Source: Membranihabitans maritimus
GTDB taxonomy: Bacteria > Bacteroidota > Bacteroidia > Chitinophagales > Saprospiraceae
Assembly (NCBI RefSeq): GCF_021729145.1
Contig: NZ_JAJSLW010000004.1
Coordinates: 306,453 to 370,452 of the forward strand
Reading direction: 5' to 3'
Length of the DNA: 64,000 nt
The position numbers and the translations under genes were made by a program. Below, in pieces: positions 45,011 through 54,239 of the stretch (position 1 is its first letter; every line of letters starts with the position of its first letter). The notes under the pieces are model-generated. The model was not told the origin of the DNA. It did not search any database and was given only the letters and a program-made list of their open reading frames with translations.

Positions 45011-45817
45011 ATGAAAACACTAGCTATTTTTTCAGTGCCAAGGTCTGGCTCCTCCTGGTTAGGAAATATATTTAATAGTTCAAACGAAGTGAATTTTAAA
45101 TTCCAACCTAATTTTGCTTATAGCTTTCCTTATAATCTGACACCCAATAGCACAAAAAAAGAAATTTATAATTTTCATTCTCATTTACTCTCTTGCAAAG
45201 ATCCCTTTGTAAATGGAGAATTATCCATTAGTGGGAAAAAGAATAAAAATTTCGATACGAATTCAACCCCCAAATTATTAGTTTGGAAAGAAGTCCATTA
45301 TTTGAATATCATGGAGAACTTAATGACTCAAAGCAATATAAAAATAATAGGCTTAATCAGGAGTCCTTTAGGGATAATTAATTCGTGGTTGCAAGCACCT
45401 AAAGAATTTGATCCGAATTGGTCAATTAAAAAAGAATGGAAAAATGCACCATCAAAAAATGGGCTTGATAATAAAAACTACTTTGGATATGCAGCATGGA
45501 AAGAAACTTGTTTCAATATGCTCAAATTAAGTATTGATTTCCCCAACAATTTTACAATCTGTTCGTATAACCAATTAATTTCAGATCCATTCGAAATTAC
45601 AAAAAACTTATTCGAATTTGCCAACCTAAATTATTCAAAAGAGGTAAAATCATATATCAATAAATCAACGTCAAATCAAGACAATGATCCATATTCAACG
45701 AATAAAATTAAACTCAAAGATGATAGCTGGGAAAAAGGGTTGCCAAAATATATAATTGAGGATATCCAAAATGATCCAAATTTTAAATCTCTCAACAAGA
45801 TATTTAATTGGATATAA
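45011..45817 (+). CDS. Sulfotransferase 3
   Basis: 268 residues. The N-terminal PAPS loop is FSVPRSGSSWLGNIF and the second site is IKIIGLIRSPLGIINSWLQA. Cytosolic. Its end overlaps or abuts the next glycosyltransferase gene. This and neighbouring genes (43.4-46 kb) are noticeably more AT-rich than the RmlA-Wza part, which suggests a different origin. Confidence 0.82.
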   Translation: MKTLAIFSVPRSGSSWLGNIFNSSNEVNFKFQPNFAYSFPYNLTPNSTKKEIYNFHSHLLSCKDPFVNGELSISGKKNKNFDTNSTPKLLVWKEVHYLNIMENLMTQSNIKIIGLIRSPLGIINSWLQAPKEFDPNWSIKKEWKNAPSKNGLDNKNYFGYAAWKETCFNMLKLSIDFPNNFTICSYNQLISDPFEITKNLFEFANLNYSKEVKSYINKSTSNQDNDPYSTNKIKLKDDSWEKGLPKYIIEDIQNDPNFKSLNKIFNWI

Positions 45818-45846
45818 GTTTCAAATCTAAACAACTAAGGAAAGGA

Positions 45847-46839
45847 ATGAATTTTGATGATTTTAAAAGGATATATCAATCAAAAATAGTTTCGGAATAT
45901 AATAATATTGTTCCCGAAAAACCAATTTTATCTATTTGTGTTCAGACCTACCAGCACCAAGATTTTATCAGCCAGTGCCTGGAGGGTATCCTGATGCAGG
46001 AGACCAATTTTGCAATTGAGATACTCCTCGGTGAAGATAATTCTTCGGACGGTACACGCGATATATGCATTAAATATGCTGAAAAGTATCCGGACAAAAT
46101 CCGGCTATTCCTTCATCACCGGGAAAATAATATTTCTGTATTGGACCGCCCCACCGGCCGGTTCAACTTTTTGTACAATTTGTTTTCTGCACGCGGGAAA
46201 TATATAGCTATATGTGAAGGGGATGACTACTGGACCGACCCCCTGAAACTGCAAAAGCAAGTGGATTTTCTTGATGCTAATCCAGATTACGTTATGTGTG
46301 GGCACGATGCGTTCGTATTCGATGAAAACGGAATAATCAGCAATTCCAAACTCTTGGACAACCATAAACGAGATTATTCAGCAACGAACCTCAAGAGAGG
46401 TGTTTCGATTTTGTTTATGACCATTTGCTTTCGAAATATAATTAAAGACATTCCCCCGCACTTCATGAAAATTATTAATGCGGATTCTTTTCTCTATGCA
46501 TACCTAGGCCAGTTTGGAAATTATAAATATATACCTGAGATTAAGTCTGCCGCATACCGGGTGCATAAAGGAGGCATTTGGTCCTTAGTTGATTCTGAAA
46601 CACAACTTATAACAAGGGTATCGTCACTGTTGTGGATGGGGAATTATTTTAAATCCATTAATCAAACAAACCTATCAAATTACTATACAACTGAAATAAT
46701 TGATAAATTAATTTGGACATTAAAAGATGCAAGGGTTAAGGACTTTTTAACTATATTCTTCCATCTTAGCAAAGTGTTAATTTACAAACTATCTCCAGGT
46801 ATTTATTACAAAATTGAATCACTTTTTAAAAAGAAGTAA
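45847..46839 (+). CDS. Glycosyltransferase family 2, paralogue A
   Basis: About 330 residues from ATG 45847, chosen because it aligns with the start of paralogue B at 50064 and has a purine-rich stretch ahead; a TTG at 45808 is an alternative. GT-A core: SICVQTYQHQDFISQCLEGI, EILLGEDNSSDGTRDIC and AICEGDDYWTDPLKLQKQVD (metal-binding DD). The central 120 residues are nearly the same as in paralogue B, with many identical codons, while the C-terminal thirds differ. Confidence 0.87.
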   Translation: MNFDDFKRIYQSKIVSEYNNIVPEKPILSICVQTYQHQDFISQCLEGILMQETNFAIEILLGEDNSSDGTRDICIKYAEKYPDKIRLFLHHRENNISVLDRPTGRFNFLYNLFSARGKYIAICEGDDYWTDPLKLQKQVDFLDANPDYVMCGHDAFVFDENGIISNSKLLDNHKRDYSATNLKRGVSILFMTICFRNIIKDIPPHFMKIINADSFLYAYLGQFGNYKYIPEIKSAAYRVHKGGIWSLVDSETQLITRVSSLLWMGNYFKSINQTNLSNYYTTEIIDKLIWTLKDARVKDFLTIFFHLSKVLIYKLSPGIYYKIESLFKKK

Positions 46840-47072
46840 CACCTGGTCATTAATTTCGCATATATCATACTATTACAGCTGTTTATTTAGTTTTAAAAAA
46901 GTTGAAACATAACTTTGGAATGATAGGTAAATTGATTTTATAACCTTTTCATGTTATCAGTTAAAAATTAGATTTATCATTCTCAACTATAATCCGAACC
47001 ACAAATCAAATCTACCTCAACAGAAACTCTTTATATTTTGGATTCATGAAATTTTAACCAGAAAAAATAGAA

Positions 47073-47951
47073 ATGCTATTAACACAATTGGTAAATAAAG
47101 AGAAAGTATTGAGGAATGCAGAGGTGGAATGGACTATGTACCCAAAATCTTCAACCCCTAAATCAATCTGCTACATACTGAATGAAGAATTCATTGATCT
47201 CATCAACGACAACCTCAACATATCGGCGGTCATTACCCCGGAACAATTCATTCCTTTATTCACTAAAGAAAAAGGGATTTTTCTCAGTGATAGCCCTCAA
47301 AAGGATTATTACAATCTACATAATCAATTGGCCCGGATGGGGAAAATGAAATTGATCTCTGATGGGAAAATTTCACCCCATGCACAAATTCATCCGACAG
47401 CTATCATAGAAGACCGGGTAATAATAGAGGACGGAGTTGAAATATCCGCCTATACAATCATTCGCAAAAATACGGTTATCTGCAAAGGGACCAGTATTGG
47501 CTCCTTTTGTGAGATCGGGGCCCGCGGTATGCAAAATATATATGTCGATGGAGATATATTCAACCTGGAATTTATGGGCGGTGTGGAAATCGGAGAAAAC
47601 TGCGAAATCCTTTCACATGCAATTATCCAAAAACCATACCACGCCTACAATACCAAAATAGGCCGGCAAAATCGAATTAGTGTCAAAACGAGCATAGGCC
47701 ACGGAAGCATAATCGGTAATTACAACCGGATCGCCGGTAATGGCACCCTTTCCGGAAATGTACAAATAGGGAATTATGTTAAAATGGGCCCCTCAGTCAC
47801 TATTTCAGATGCAATTAAAATTGGAAATTTTACAAGAATAAGACTAGGAAGCGTGGTATCCAATAACATTTCAGAAAACAGCGACGTGTCCGGGAATTTT
47901 GCACTGGACCATAAAAAGAATTTGAAAAACTACGCAAGGATAAGAAAATGA
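47073..47951 (+). CDS. LpxD-like acyl-ACP-dependent N-acyltransferase
   Basis: 292 residues. The N-terminal part (1-100) is a substrate-binding-like domain. From about residue 105, hexapeptide repeats form a left-handed beta-helix (HPTAIIEDRVIIEDGVEISA, NTVICKGTSIGSFCEIGARG, IGHGSIIGNYNRIAG). The catalytic histidine of LpxD-type enzymes may be in ILSHAIIQKPYH or SIGHGSIIG. LpxD-like enzymes in sugar clusters transfer an acyl group from ACP to an amino sugar. The genes for an unknown protein, KAS III and ACP follow directly, so the acyl donor is probably made on site. Confidence 0.8.
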   Translation: MLLTQLVNKEKVLRNAEVEWTMYPKSSTPKSICYILNEEFIDLINDNLNISAVITPEQFIPLFTKEKGIFLSDSPQKDYYNLHNQLARMGKMKLISDGKISPHAQIHPTAIIEDRVIIEDGVEISAYTIIRKNTVICKGTSIGSFCEIGARGMQNIYVDGDIFNLEFMGGVEIGENCEILSHAIIQKPYHAYNTKIGRQNRISVKTSIGHGSIIGNYNRIAGNGTLSGNVQIGNYVKMGPSVTISDAIKIGNFTRIRLGSVVSNNISENSDVSGNFALDHKKNLKNYARIRK

Positions 47952-48562
47952 TAAAGCTTGATTTTTGTTTCAAAGGGAAGCGTACATATGTTCATGGAAC
48001 CGATATTTTCGATAAAAGTCTGGAGCACATTGCATCAGAACTTCAACATCTTAATAAAATTTCAGTTGAAATGACATTCCATGGGATTGCAAGTAAAAAC
48101 CTCAATCTTATTGCAGACCAAGATTTATCTGATACCGTGGATCAGGAAAATTTGAAATCGACTATATCTTTGAGGTCGGGTGAACAAGACTTGTCTTATG
48201 TCTTGGTACAAGACCACCGTCCAATAACCTGTACCGTCCCATACCGGGAAGAGGATATAATTGAGGCTTCTCATCTCAACTTACCGGATAAATCCATAGA
48301 AATTAAAAAGCCCACTGGCTATTCCCTTATTGAACAAGCCGTGGCCATGAATAAAGAATTATTAAAAAACCTTTTTCCGGAAGCCCCGGGTAAATGGTAT
48401 TTTACAAAAATCAAACTGCGGGGGATTGATCTCGATAAGTGGCTTAACAAGGAATACAAATTCACGATTAAGTTCCGCAAAAACCTGGGCTTCAAATTAA
48501 CTGACAGCCTGGTTTATGCAGATGGGAACCGATTAGGAAATATATATTTTTCATTATCATGA
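47948..48562 (+). CDS. Uncharacterised protein of the acyl-sugar cassette
   Basis: 204 residues, family not recognised. It is soluble, without signal peptide or membrane segment. Features seen: VEMTFHGIASKNLNLIAD, YVLVQDHRPITCTVPYREED and KWYFTKIKLRGIDLDKWLN. It overlaps the acyltransferase gene by 4 bp and the KAS III gene by 4 bp, so the three are made together. It may take part in shaping or loading the acyl chain; a hot-dog-like dehydratase/thioesterase is possible but not shown. Confidence 0.8.
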   Translation: MIKLDFCFKGKRTYVHGTDIFDKSLEHIASELQHLNKISVEMTFHGIASKNLNLIADQDLSDTVDQENLKSTISLRSGEQDLSYVLVQDHRPITCTVPYREEDIIEASHLNLPDKSIEIKKPTGYSLIEQAVAMNKELLKNLFPEAPGKWYFTKIKLRGIDLDKWLNKEYKFTIKFRKNLGFKLTDSLVYADGNRLGNIYFSLS

Positions 48563-49479
48563 TTGGAATCGAAAATATAGGGACGTATTTACCCGAACGA
48601 AAAACAAGTAATTACGACTTGATGGATCATTTCGATATAGATGAACACTTTATCGAAAATAAAATAGGGGTTCGTGAAACGACTCGCAAGGAAAAAGGTA
48701 AAAAGTCATCAGACCTGGGATGTAAAGCAATAGAAGATTTACTTTTCCGAACGGGGCTGGATATCCGGAATATAGATTGCCTGATTGCTGTCACCCAAAA
48801 CCCAGATACTAATATTCCCCATATTTCCGCAAGGATTCACGGGCAATTTGAATGCAAAGAGGAATGTGCCTGTTTCGACATTTCCCTGGGATGTTCCGGA
48901 TTTGTATATGGCCTTTCCGTGATTGAGGCTTTTATGAAAGACAATGGACTGGAAACAGGAATATTGGTCACATCAGACCCTTATTCAGACATTATCCACC
49001 CTGACGATAAGAATACCCGACTCCTTTTCGGTGACGGGGCAGCCGCCACATTAATCAGCTCAAAACCGGTTTTTGAATCAGGTAAATTTAATTTTGGGAC
49101 GATCGGCAAACGTTATAAAGAGTTGATCTGCCACGATAGCAACCTATCGATGAATGGCCGGGGCATTTTCAATTTTGCTGCGCGATATGTTCCGAAAGAT
49201 GTCTATGCTATTTTGGAAAAAAATAACCTGGAAATCGGGGAAGTTGATGTATTCCTTTTTCACCAGGGTAGCAAGTTTATAGCAGATACGATCACCCGGA
49301 AACTGGGAATTGACCCGGAAAAATCACAGTTTCATGCCGCTACATACGGGAATACGGTAAGCTCTTCCATTCCTATAATGCTAAAAGACTATATCGAAAA
49401 AGATGGGATGAAAAATATACTAATCAGTGGTTTTGGCGTTGGATTATCCTGGTCGAGCACTATTTTAAACAAATTATAA
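48559..49479 (+). CDS. 3-oxoacyl-ACP synthase III-like (KAS III)
   Basis: 306 residues. The catalytic triad is visible: Cys112 in ISLGCSGFVYG, His in VFLFHQGSKFI, and Asn in ATYGNTVSSSIP. FGDGAAATLI is also typical. It should condense an acyl-CoA starter with malonyl-ACP to make a short 3-oxoacyl chain. Its dedicated ACP gene is 10 bp downstream. It is not the housekeeping FabH, which normally lies with plsX/rpmF. In comparable flagellin viosamine islands a KAS III and ACP provide a hydroxybutyryl-type group. Confidence 0.9.
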   Translation: MIGIENIGTYLPERKTSNYDLMDHFDIDEHFIENKIGVRETTRKEKGKKSSDLGCKAIEDLLFRTGLDIRNIDCLIAVTQNPDTNIPHISARIHGQFECKEECACFDISLGCSGFVYGLSVIEAFMKDNGLETGILVTSDPYSDIIHPDDKNTRLLFGDGAAATLISSKPVFESGKFNFGTIGKRYKELICHDSNLSMNGRGIFNFAARYVPKDVYAILEKNNLEIGEVDVFLFHQGSKFIADTITRKLGIDPEKSQFHAATYGNTVSSSIPIMLKDYIEKDGMKNILISGFGVGLSWSSTILNKL

Positions 49480-49489
49480 TTATTTCAAT

Positions 49490-49726
49490 ATGAGCAATAT
49501 TAAAGAGGATATCAGAAAAATATTTAGAGCAGAAGTAGACAAGCGAGTAAACATCCAAGAAATAAAAGATGATGAATCCATTACTGAATTCGGGGTAGAT
49601 TCACTGGATAAATCATCTGTATTTTTGGAAATTGAAGATCACTTTGGTGTTGAAATCCCGGATACGGAGATCGAGAACCTCGATACAATCGATGATATTC
49701 TGAAATTTATTAATGAGAATAAATAA
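49490..49726 (+). CDS. Acyl carrier protein
   Basis: 78 residues, normal ACP size and acidity. The phosphopantetheine attachment serine is Ser38 in FGVDSLDKSS. EIEDHFGVEIPDTEIE follows, as in helix III regions. It is the last gene of the cassette, before a REP-2 array. It is most likely the private carrier for KAS III and the LpxD-like acyltransferase. Confidence 0.95.
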   Translation: MSNIKEDIRKIFRAEVDKRVNIQEIKDDESITEFGVDSLDKSSVFLEIEDHFGVEIPDTEIENLDTIDDILKFINENK

Positions 49727-49731
49727 TTACA

Positions 49732-50027
49732 AGACCTTGAAGGTTGCTGAATTATATTTGAAAAAAACGTTAAGCTAATTCAGGATCACAACTTTAAGAT
49801 ATTTAAACCTTCATGGTTTATCAGTTTGCTTAATAAATAGCACCTCAAGAACTCTTTACGATTCGTTGAAAACCTTCATGGTTTCTTGACTTAATAAACT
49901 ATTAATAACTCGCGAACACAATATGAATCGTCGAGAGCCTTGAAGGTTTCACAAAATTCAATAGGAAATGTACCCCCTATATATTGACAAATTGATATTT
50001 GGAAAGGCAAATAAATCTTCAAGGTTT
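49732..50027. repeat. REP-2 array 4 (diverged)
   Basis: Five members of the RAYT-2 palindrome family: 49732-49746, 49805-49819 and 49870-49884 (both CCTTCATGG variants), 49935-49949, and 50013-50027. Spacing is 64-78 bp. They fill the 337-bp gap between the ACP gene and GT2 paralogue B, about 7.5 kb from the transposase, and are more decayed than arrays 1-3. Confidence 0.82.
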
Positions 50028-50063
50028 CATCATGATTCGCAAATCGATAAAAAATAAGCTTAT

Positions 50064-51062
50064 ATGAACCGTGAGGAATTTTTGGAAAAATATCAGAAAG
50101 TACCGGTTCGGGAATATAATCACGAGGTAGGTACGACACCTATGGTTTCTGTTTGTGTGCAGACCTACCAGCACCAAGATTTTATCCGCCAATGCCTGGA
50201 CGGGATCCTGATGCAGGAGACTACTTTTGATATTGAGATACTTCTCGGTGAAGATAATTCAGTAGATGGCACACGTGATATATGCACGGAATATGCTAAA
50301 AAGTATCCGGACAAAATCCGGCTATTCCTGCATCACCGGGAAAATAACATATCCGTATCGGACCGCCCCACCGGCCGGTTTAACTTCACATACAATTTGT
50401 TTTCCGCACGCGGGAAATATATAGCCATCTGTGAAGGGGATGATTACTGGACCGACCCCCTGAAATTGCAAAAGCAAGTGGATTTCCTGGAATCCCATCC
50501 CGATTATGTCATATGTGGTCACGACGCTTTTATATTTGATGAAAAAGGTACGGTTCAGGAATCAAAATTACCGGATTCTAATAAACGAGACTTTCATTCA
50601 GAGGATCTCCAAATAGGGGTGTTTATCTTGACTCTTTCCGCATGTTTTCGAAACGTAATCGAGGATATTCCACCACATTTCATGAGAGTGTTAAATGCAG
50701 ATTCCTTCCTATTCTCTTACCTTGGACAATTCGGTCATTACAAGTATATGCCGGAAATCAAGCCGGCGGCATATCGCGTCCACGAAGGGGGAATGTGGTC
50801 ATTGGTTCAAAAGCAAGAGAAACTCATTTCTAATATAACGACAAAGTATTGGAAAGCAATGTATTTTCAAAGCATAAATAAAAATGAAATCAAGGAAGCT
50901 CAAATGGCAAAAATTATTATTAACATAATAGATAGCCTAGGACAATTTAAATGGCGAACTTTTTTTCAATTACTTTACCATATTACCCGGGCTATAATTA
51001 AAACAAAGTTTCCTATTATATTCCAAATAAAAAAAAGCCTTGAAAGAAATAGTAGCCATTAA
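50064..51062 (+). CDS. Glycosyltransferase family 2, paralogue B
   Basis: 332 residues. Core as in paralogue A: SVCVQTYQHQDFIRQCLDGI, EILLGEDNSVDGTRDIC and AICEGDDYWTDPLKLQKQVD. The stretch from about residue 30 to 155 is almost the same as A, including long identical nucleotide runs, whereas the C-terminal region has diverged. The two copies flank the acyl-sugar cassette and sulfated-unit genes. They probably add related sugars from the same donor type. Confidence 0.88.
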   Translation: MNREEFLEKYQKVPVREYNHEVGTTPMVSVCVQTYQHQDFIRQCLDGILMQETTFDIEILLGEDNSVDGTRDICTEYAKKYPDKIRLFLHHRENNISVSDRPTGRFNFTYNLFSARGKYIAICEGDDYWTDPLKLQKQVDFLESHPDYVICGHDAFIFDEKGTVQESKLPDSNKRDFHSEDLQIGVFILTLSACFRNVIEDIPPHFMRVLNADSFLFSYLGQFGHYKYMPEIKPAAYRVHEGGMWSLVQKQEKLISNITTKYWKAMYFQSINKNEIKEAQMAKIIINIIDSLGQFKWRTFFQLLYHITRAIIKTKFPIIFQIKKSLERNSSH

Positions 51063-51104
51063 TTCTCTCAATCAAATAGCTAAAGCTTCAACGACAAGGT
51101 TAAT

Positions 51105-52016
51105 ATGAACAAATTTGAGGTATCAGTTATTATTCCTGTATACAATGCTGAAAAATTTATAGAAAGAGCAATTGAATCGGGATTGTCTCAACCCGAAGTA
51201 AAAGAAATAATTCTAATAGAAGATGGTTCCCCAGATCATGCATTTGAAATTTGCAGTAGCTGGAGTAAAAAAAACGATAGAGTAAAACTTTACCGTCATA
51301 CCAATGGAGAGAATCGAGGTGCTGGTGCATCTAGGAATTTAGGAATAGATAAGGCTTCTTGTGATTTTATTTCATTTCTAGACGCCGACGATTTTTACTT
51401 GAAAAATCGATTTGTAAAAACTAAAGAAGTTTTTTCCCTTAATAAAAAAGTTGAAGCAGTTTATGAATGCATTGGAACGAACTTTTATTCGCAAGCGGCT
51501 AAAGTTAATTTTAAAAAGTTAAACCGGTCAAATTTAACAACTTTAAAACCAGGTATTCGATCTGAGAATGTATTTGAGGAACTTCTTGTTGGAAGGTCAG
51601 GATGGATTCACTTAAATGGATTTACTGTTAAACGTAATTCCATTCTAAATAAAATCTACTTCGATGAATCGTTATTGCAAGCACAAGATACCGATTGGTT
51701 AAGAAGAGTAGCTGAAAAATGCTGCCTTAAAGAGGGTGAAGTAACAAAACCAATCGCTATGAGAGGAATTCATCAAGAGAATAGAATTCTTAACAAAAGA
51801 AGAGCATCTTTGTACCGCCACCAACTCTATTCAAAATGGTTCAATAAAATGATTTCAAGTAACTGGCCTAAGTCAATAAATAGACGCTTTTACTTTGAAT
51901 ATTGTAAGCATTTTTATACAGGAACAGAGTCTAAGTATTACCGCCGATTTTTGGTAATTATTAAATTCGTAACAAAGTTAATCCAAAAGCCCATAATTAT
52001 AAGAAAGTTAATTTAA
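51105..52016 (+). CDS. Glycosyltransferase family 2
   Basis: 303 residues. SVIIPVYNAEKFIERAIESG, IILIEDGSPDHAFEIC and the DADD metal motif in CDFISFLDADDFYLKNRF. A GASRNLGIDKA helix is present. It belongs to the WcaA-like GT2 group that adds one sugar to a lipid-linked chain. No membrane segment. AT-rich, as are its downstream neighbours. Confidence 0.88.
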   Translation: MNKFEVSVIIPVYNAEKFIERAIESGLSQPEVKEIILIEDGSPDHAFEICSSWSKKNDRVKLYRHTNGENRGAGASRNLGIDKASCDFISFLDADDFYLKNRFVKTKEVFSLNKKVEAVYECIGTNFYSQAAKVNFKKLNRSNLTTLKPGIRSENVFEELLVGRSGWIHLNGFTVKRNSILNKIYFDESLLQAQDTDWLRRVAEKCCLKEGEVTKPIAMRGIHQENRILNKRRASLYRHQLYSKWFNKMISSNWPKSINRRFYFEYCKHFYTGTESKYYRRFLVIIKFVTKLIQKPIIIRKLI

Positions 52017-52035
52017 CATATCAGGCAATTCTAAC

Positions 52036-53124
52036 ATGAAAATTCTTCAACTTATAAATAACTTAAATGGTGGTGGTGCTGAAAAGCTAGTATATGATTT
52101 GGTAAAACTTTTGAATAATAAAACCCAAATTGAGGTTGCACTGCTAAATAACAAAGGCGATAGGTACTCTAAAAAGCTAATAGATCAAGGTATAAATGTA
52201 ACAATATTAGGAAAGAAAAAATACTCCGTAAAGACCATATTAAGCCTTATTCGACTGATAAGAAAAAATAACTTTGACGTAGTACATGTTCATCTGTTCC
52301 CAAGTTTGTACTATGGAGCACTTTTATCAATATTTTTTAATTGCAGGTTTATTTTTACTGAGCATAGTACATCGAACAAAAGAAGAAACTTATTCCTATT
52401 TCGCTTACTTGATGCTATAGCATACGGTCAATATAATAGTATCACATGTATCAGTCAAGCAACCAAATCAAATTTAATTAAGTTTCTATATTGGGTTGAT
52501 GAGTCCAAAATCAAAATTATTTCAAACGGTATATTTCTACCTTCCAATGCGATACCCATCGTATTAAACAAAACTAAAAAAACAATTAAATTAATAATGA
52601 TAGGGCGATTCGAATATCCAAAAGATCAAGAGACTATCATAAAAGCACTTAAACATCTACCATCTAGAATAGAGATATTTTTTGCCGGTTCAGGAATTAG
52701 GGAAAAAGACTGTAAAAAGTTATCAATAACAGAAGGGTTGGACCAAAGAATACACTTTCTCGGTTTTGTGGAGGATGTAAATAGTTTACTTATTAAAATG
52801 GATATTGCAGTACTATCCTCACATTACGAAGGATTTGGATTGGCTGCCGTAGAAAGTATGGCTTTGGGAATTCCAACAATAGTTTCAAATGTACCTGGTT
52901 TAGTAAATGTAGTAGGAAAGGGCGGAATAGTTTTTGAACCAGGGAATGAAATTGATTTAGCAAACAAAATAAAGCAATTAATTAATTCACAAAGTCTATA
53001 CAATCACATCTCAATTGAAGGGATAAATCAAGCAAAACAATATGATATCAATACTATTGTCGAAAACTATTTAAACCTTTATAAACTTCCTAAATCCGAA
53101 GAAAAAATAGACTCATTTCGATAA
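52036..53124 (+). CDS. Glycosyltransferase family 4
   Basis: 362 residues. GT-B fold: ILQLINNLNGGGAEKLVYDL with the glycine-rich donor-side loop, HVHLFPSLYYGALLS, FTEHSTSN, then LIMIGRFEYPKDQETIIKAL and the EX7E region HYEGFGLAAVESMALGIP. It is a retaining transferase of the WcaL/RfaG type. It follows the GT2 gene by 19 bp. Confidence 0.9.
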   Translation: MKILQLINNLNGGGAEKLVYDLVKLLNNKTQIEVALLNNKGDRYSKKLIDQGINVTILGKKKYSVKTILSLIRLIRKNNFDVVHVHLFPSLYYGALLSIFFNCRFIFTEHSTSNKRRNLFLFRLLDAIAYGQYNSITCISQATKSNLIKFLYWVDESKIKIISNGIFLPSNAIPIVLNKTKKTIKLIMIGRFEYPKDQETIIKALKHLPSRIEIFFAGSGIREKDCKKLSITEGLDQRIHFLGFVEDVNSLLIKMDIAVLSSHYEGFGLAAVESMALGIPTIVSNVPGLVNVVGKGGIVFEPGNEIDLANKIKQLINSQSLYNHISIEGINQAKQYDINTIVENYLNLYKLPKSEEKIDSFR

Positions 53125-53289
53125 TAGTAAAAATTCATTCAGTCACGCTGAATGTTAATGACTTAAGACCGATTTCAACTTTATTGAAATAAAAGTTTTC
53201 TTAAGGAATAAAATAATCTTTTCGAACATGTTGTTTGAGTACTTGATATAAAATCACTAAATGTATTTTTCAATTAAATACTTGAGAAA
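53125..53289 (+). other. Short gap with hairpin
   Basis: A perfect 7-bp stem CATTCAG/CTGAATG with a 5-nt loop (53136-53154) follows the GT4 gene by 11 bp. It lacks a T-run, so it is at most a weak terminator or transcript end. Nothing else is seen. Confidence 0.3.
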
Positions 53290-54216
53290 TTGAATGAACC
53301 TAAAAATTGCAATCTCCTTTTTTTAATAGGAATTTCTCCAAGAAGTGGAACTAATTTTTTGTATCGACAACTCATATTACATCCGGATATAAATCAATCA
53401 AACATTAAAGGAGAAGACCGGACAATTAATCACTCAAATCTATTAATAAATTATGCTACAACTGTCGGGAAAAATCAACCATCAAGGTGGGGAAATAGCA
53501 CAAAAGATTTAGAAAAAAACCTCGGGAATGCTTTAAGAGAATATTTCCTATCTTCTGTAAAAAAAAGTAAATATGCAATTCTTAAAACTCCACTCACAGA
53601 CGGGATAATTAACATTCCAGTCCTATTTGAGGACTACAAGATAATATTTCTAGTTAGAGACGGCAGAAATATCATTGAATCCTATAGCAGGTCATTTGAC
53701 ACCTCATTTATGGGCACTCTTGTAAGAGTAACACAACACGCTAAAAAAATGCAGTTATTTTTAGAATCTGTTTCTAATGATAAATTCCACGTTGTAAAAT
53801 ATGAAAACCTTCTAACTAACTTTAATTCCGAAATCACTGATCTGTTAAAATTTCTGGACCTTCCTGTAGAAAATTATCCTTTTGATCAAGCAAAAAATAT
53901 GGGTGTAATTGGTTCTTCTACATTTACAGGAAATTCAACTAGTCCAACCTGGAAAAAAGAAGTAGAAAAAAATGATACTTTTACTCCTAATAGTCGAAGC
54001 AAAGATTGGCCAAAGTACAAACATATCTTATTCAATTATTATGCAGGCCATCTGTTTAAAAAATGGGGATATATTTTGCAATACTCTCCAAGAAACATCA
54101 CTTACTTTTTTGTTAGTATTTCGGGTTTTATTTTGTATCATTTTCATCGGATTAGACTTAATGGAAAAACAATTATTCAATCAATTCAATTACTTCTAAA
54201 AACCTTGTTGAAATAA
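53290..54216 (+). CDS. Sulfotransferase 4
   Basis: 308 residues. The PAPS loop is LIGISPRSGTNFLYRQLILH and the second binding segment is YKIIFLVRDGRNIIESYSR. The only in-frame start after the upstream stop that keeps the loop is TTG at 53290; an ATG 4 bp later is in another frame. A C-terminal hydrophobic stretch (ITYFFVSISGFILYHF) could anchor it to the membrane, unlike the other three. Confidence 0.8.
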   Translation: MNEPKNCNLLFLIGISPRSGTNFLYRQLILHPDINQSNIKGEDRTINHSNLLINYATTVGKNQPSRWGNSTKDLEKNLGNALREYFLSSVKKSKYAILKTPLTDGIINIPVLFEDYKIIFLVRDGRNIIESYSRSFDTSFMGTLVRVTQHAKKMQLFLESVSNDKFHVVKYENLLTNFNSEITDLLKFLDLPVENYPFDQAKNMGVIGSSTFTGNSTSPTWKKEVEKNDTFTPNSRSKDWPKYKHILFNYYAGHLFKKWGYILQYSPRNITYFFVSISGFILYHFHRIRLNGKTIIQSIQLLLKTLLK

Positions 54217-54239
54217 AATATTTATAGGAAAACTACTCT

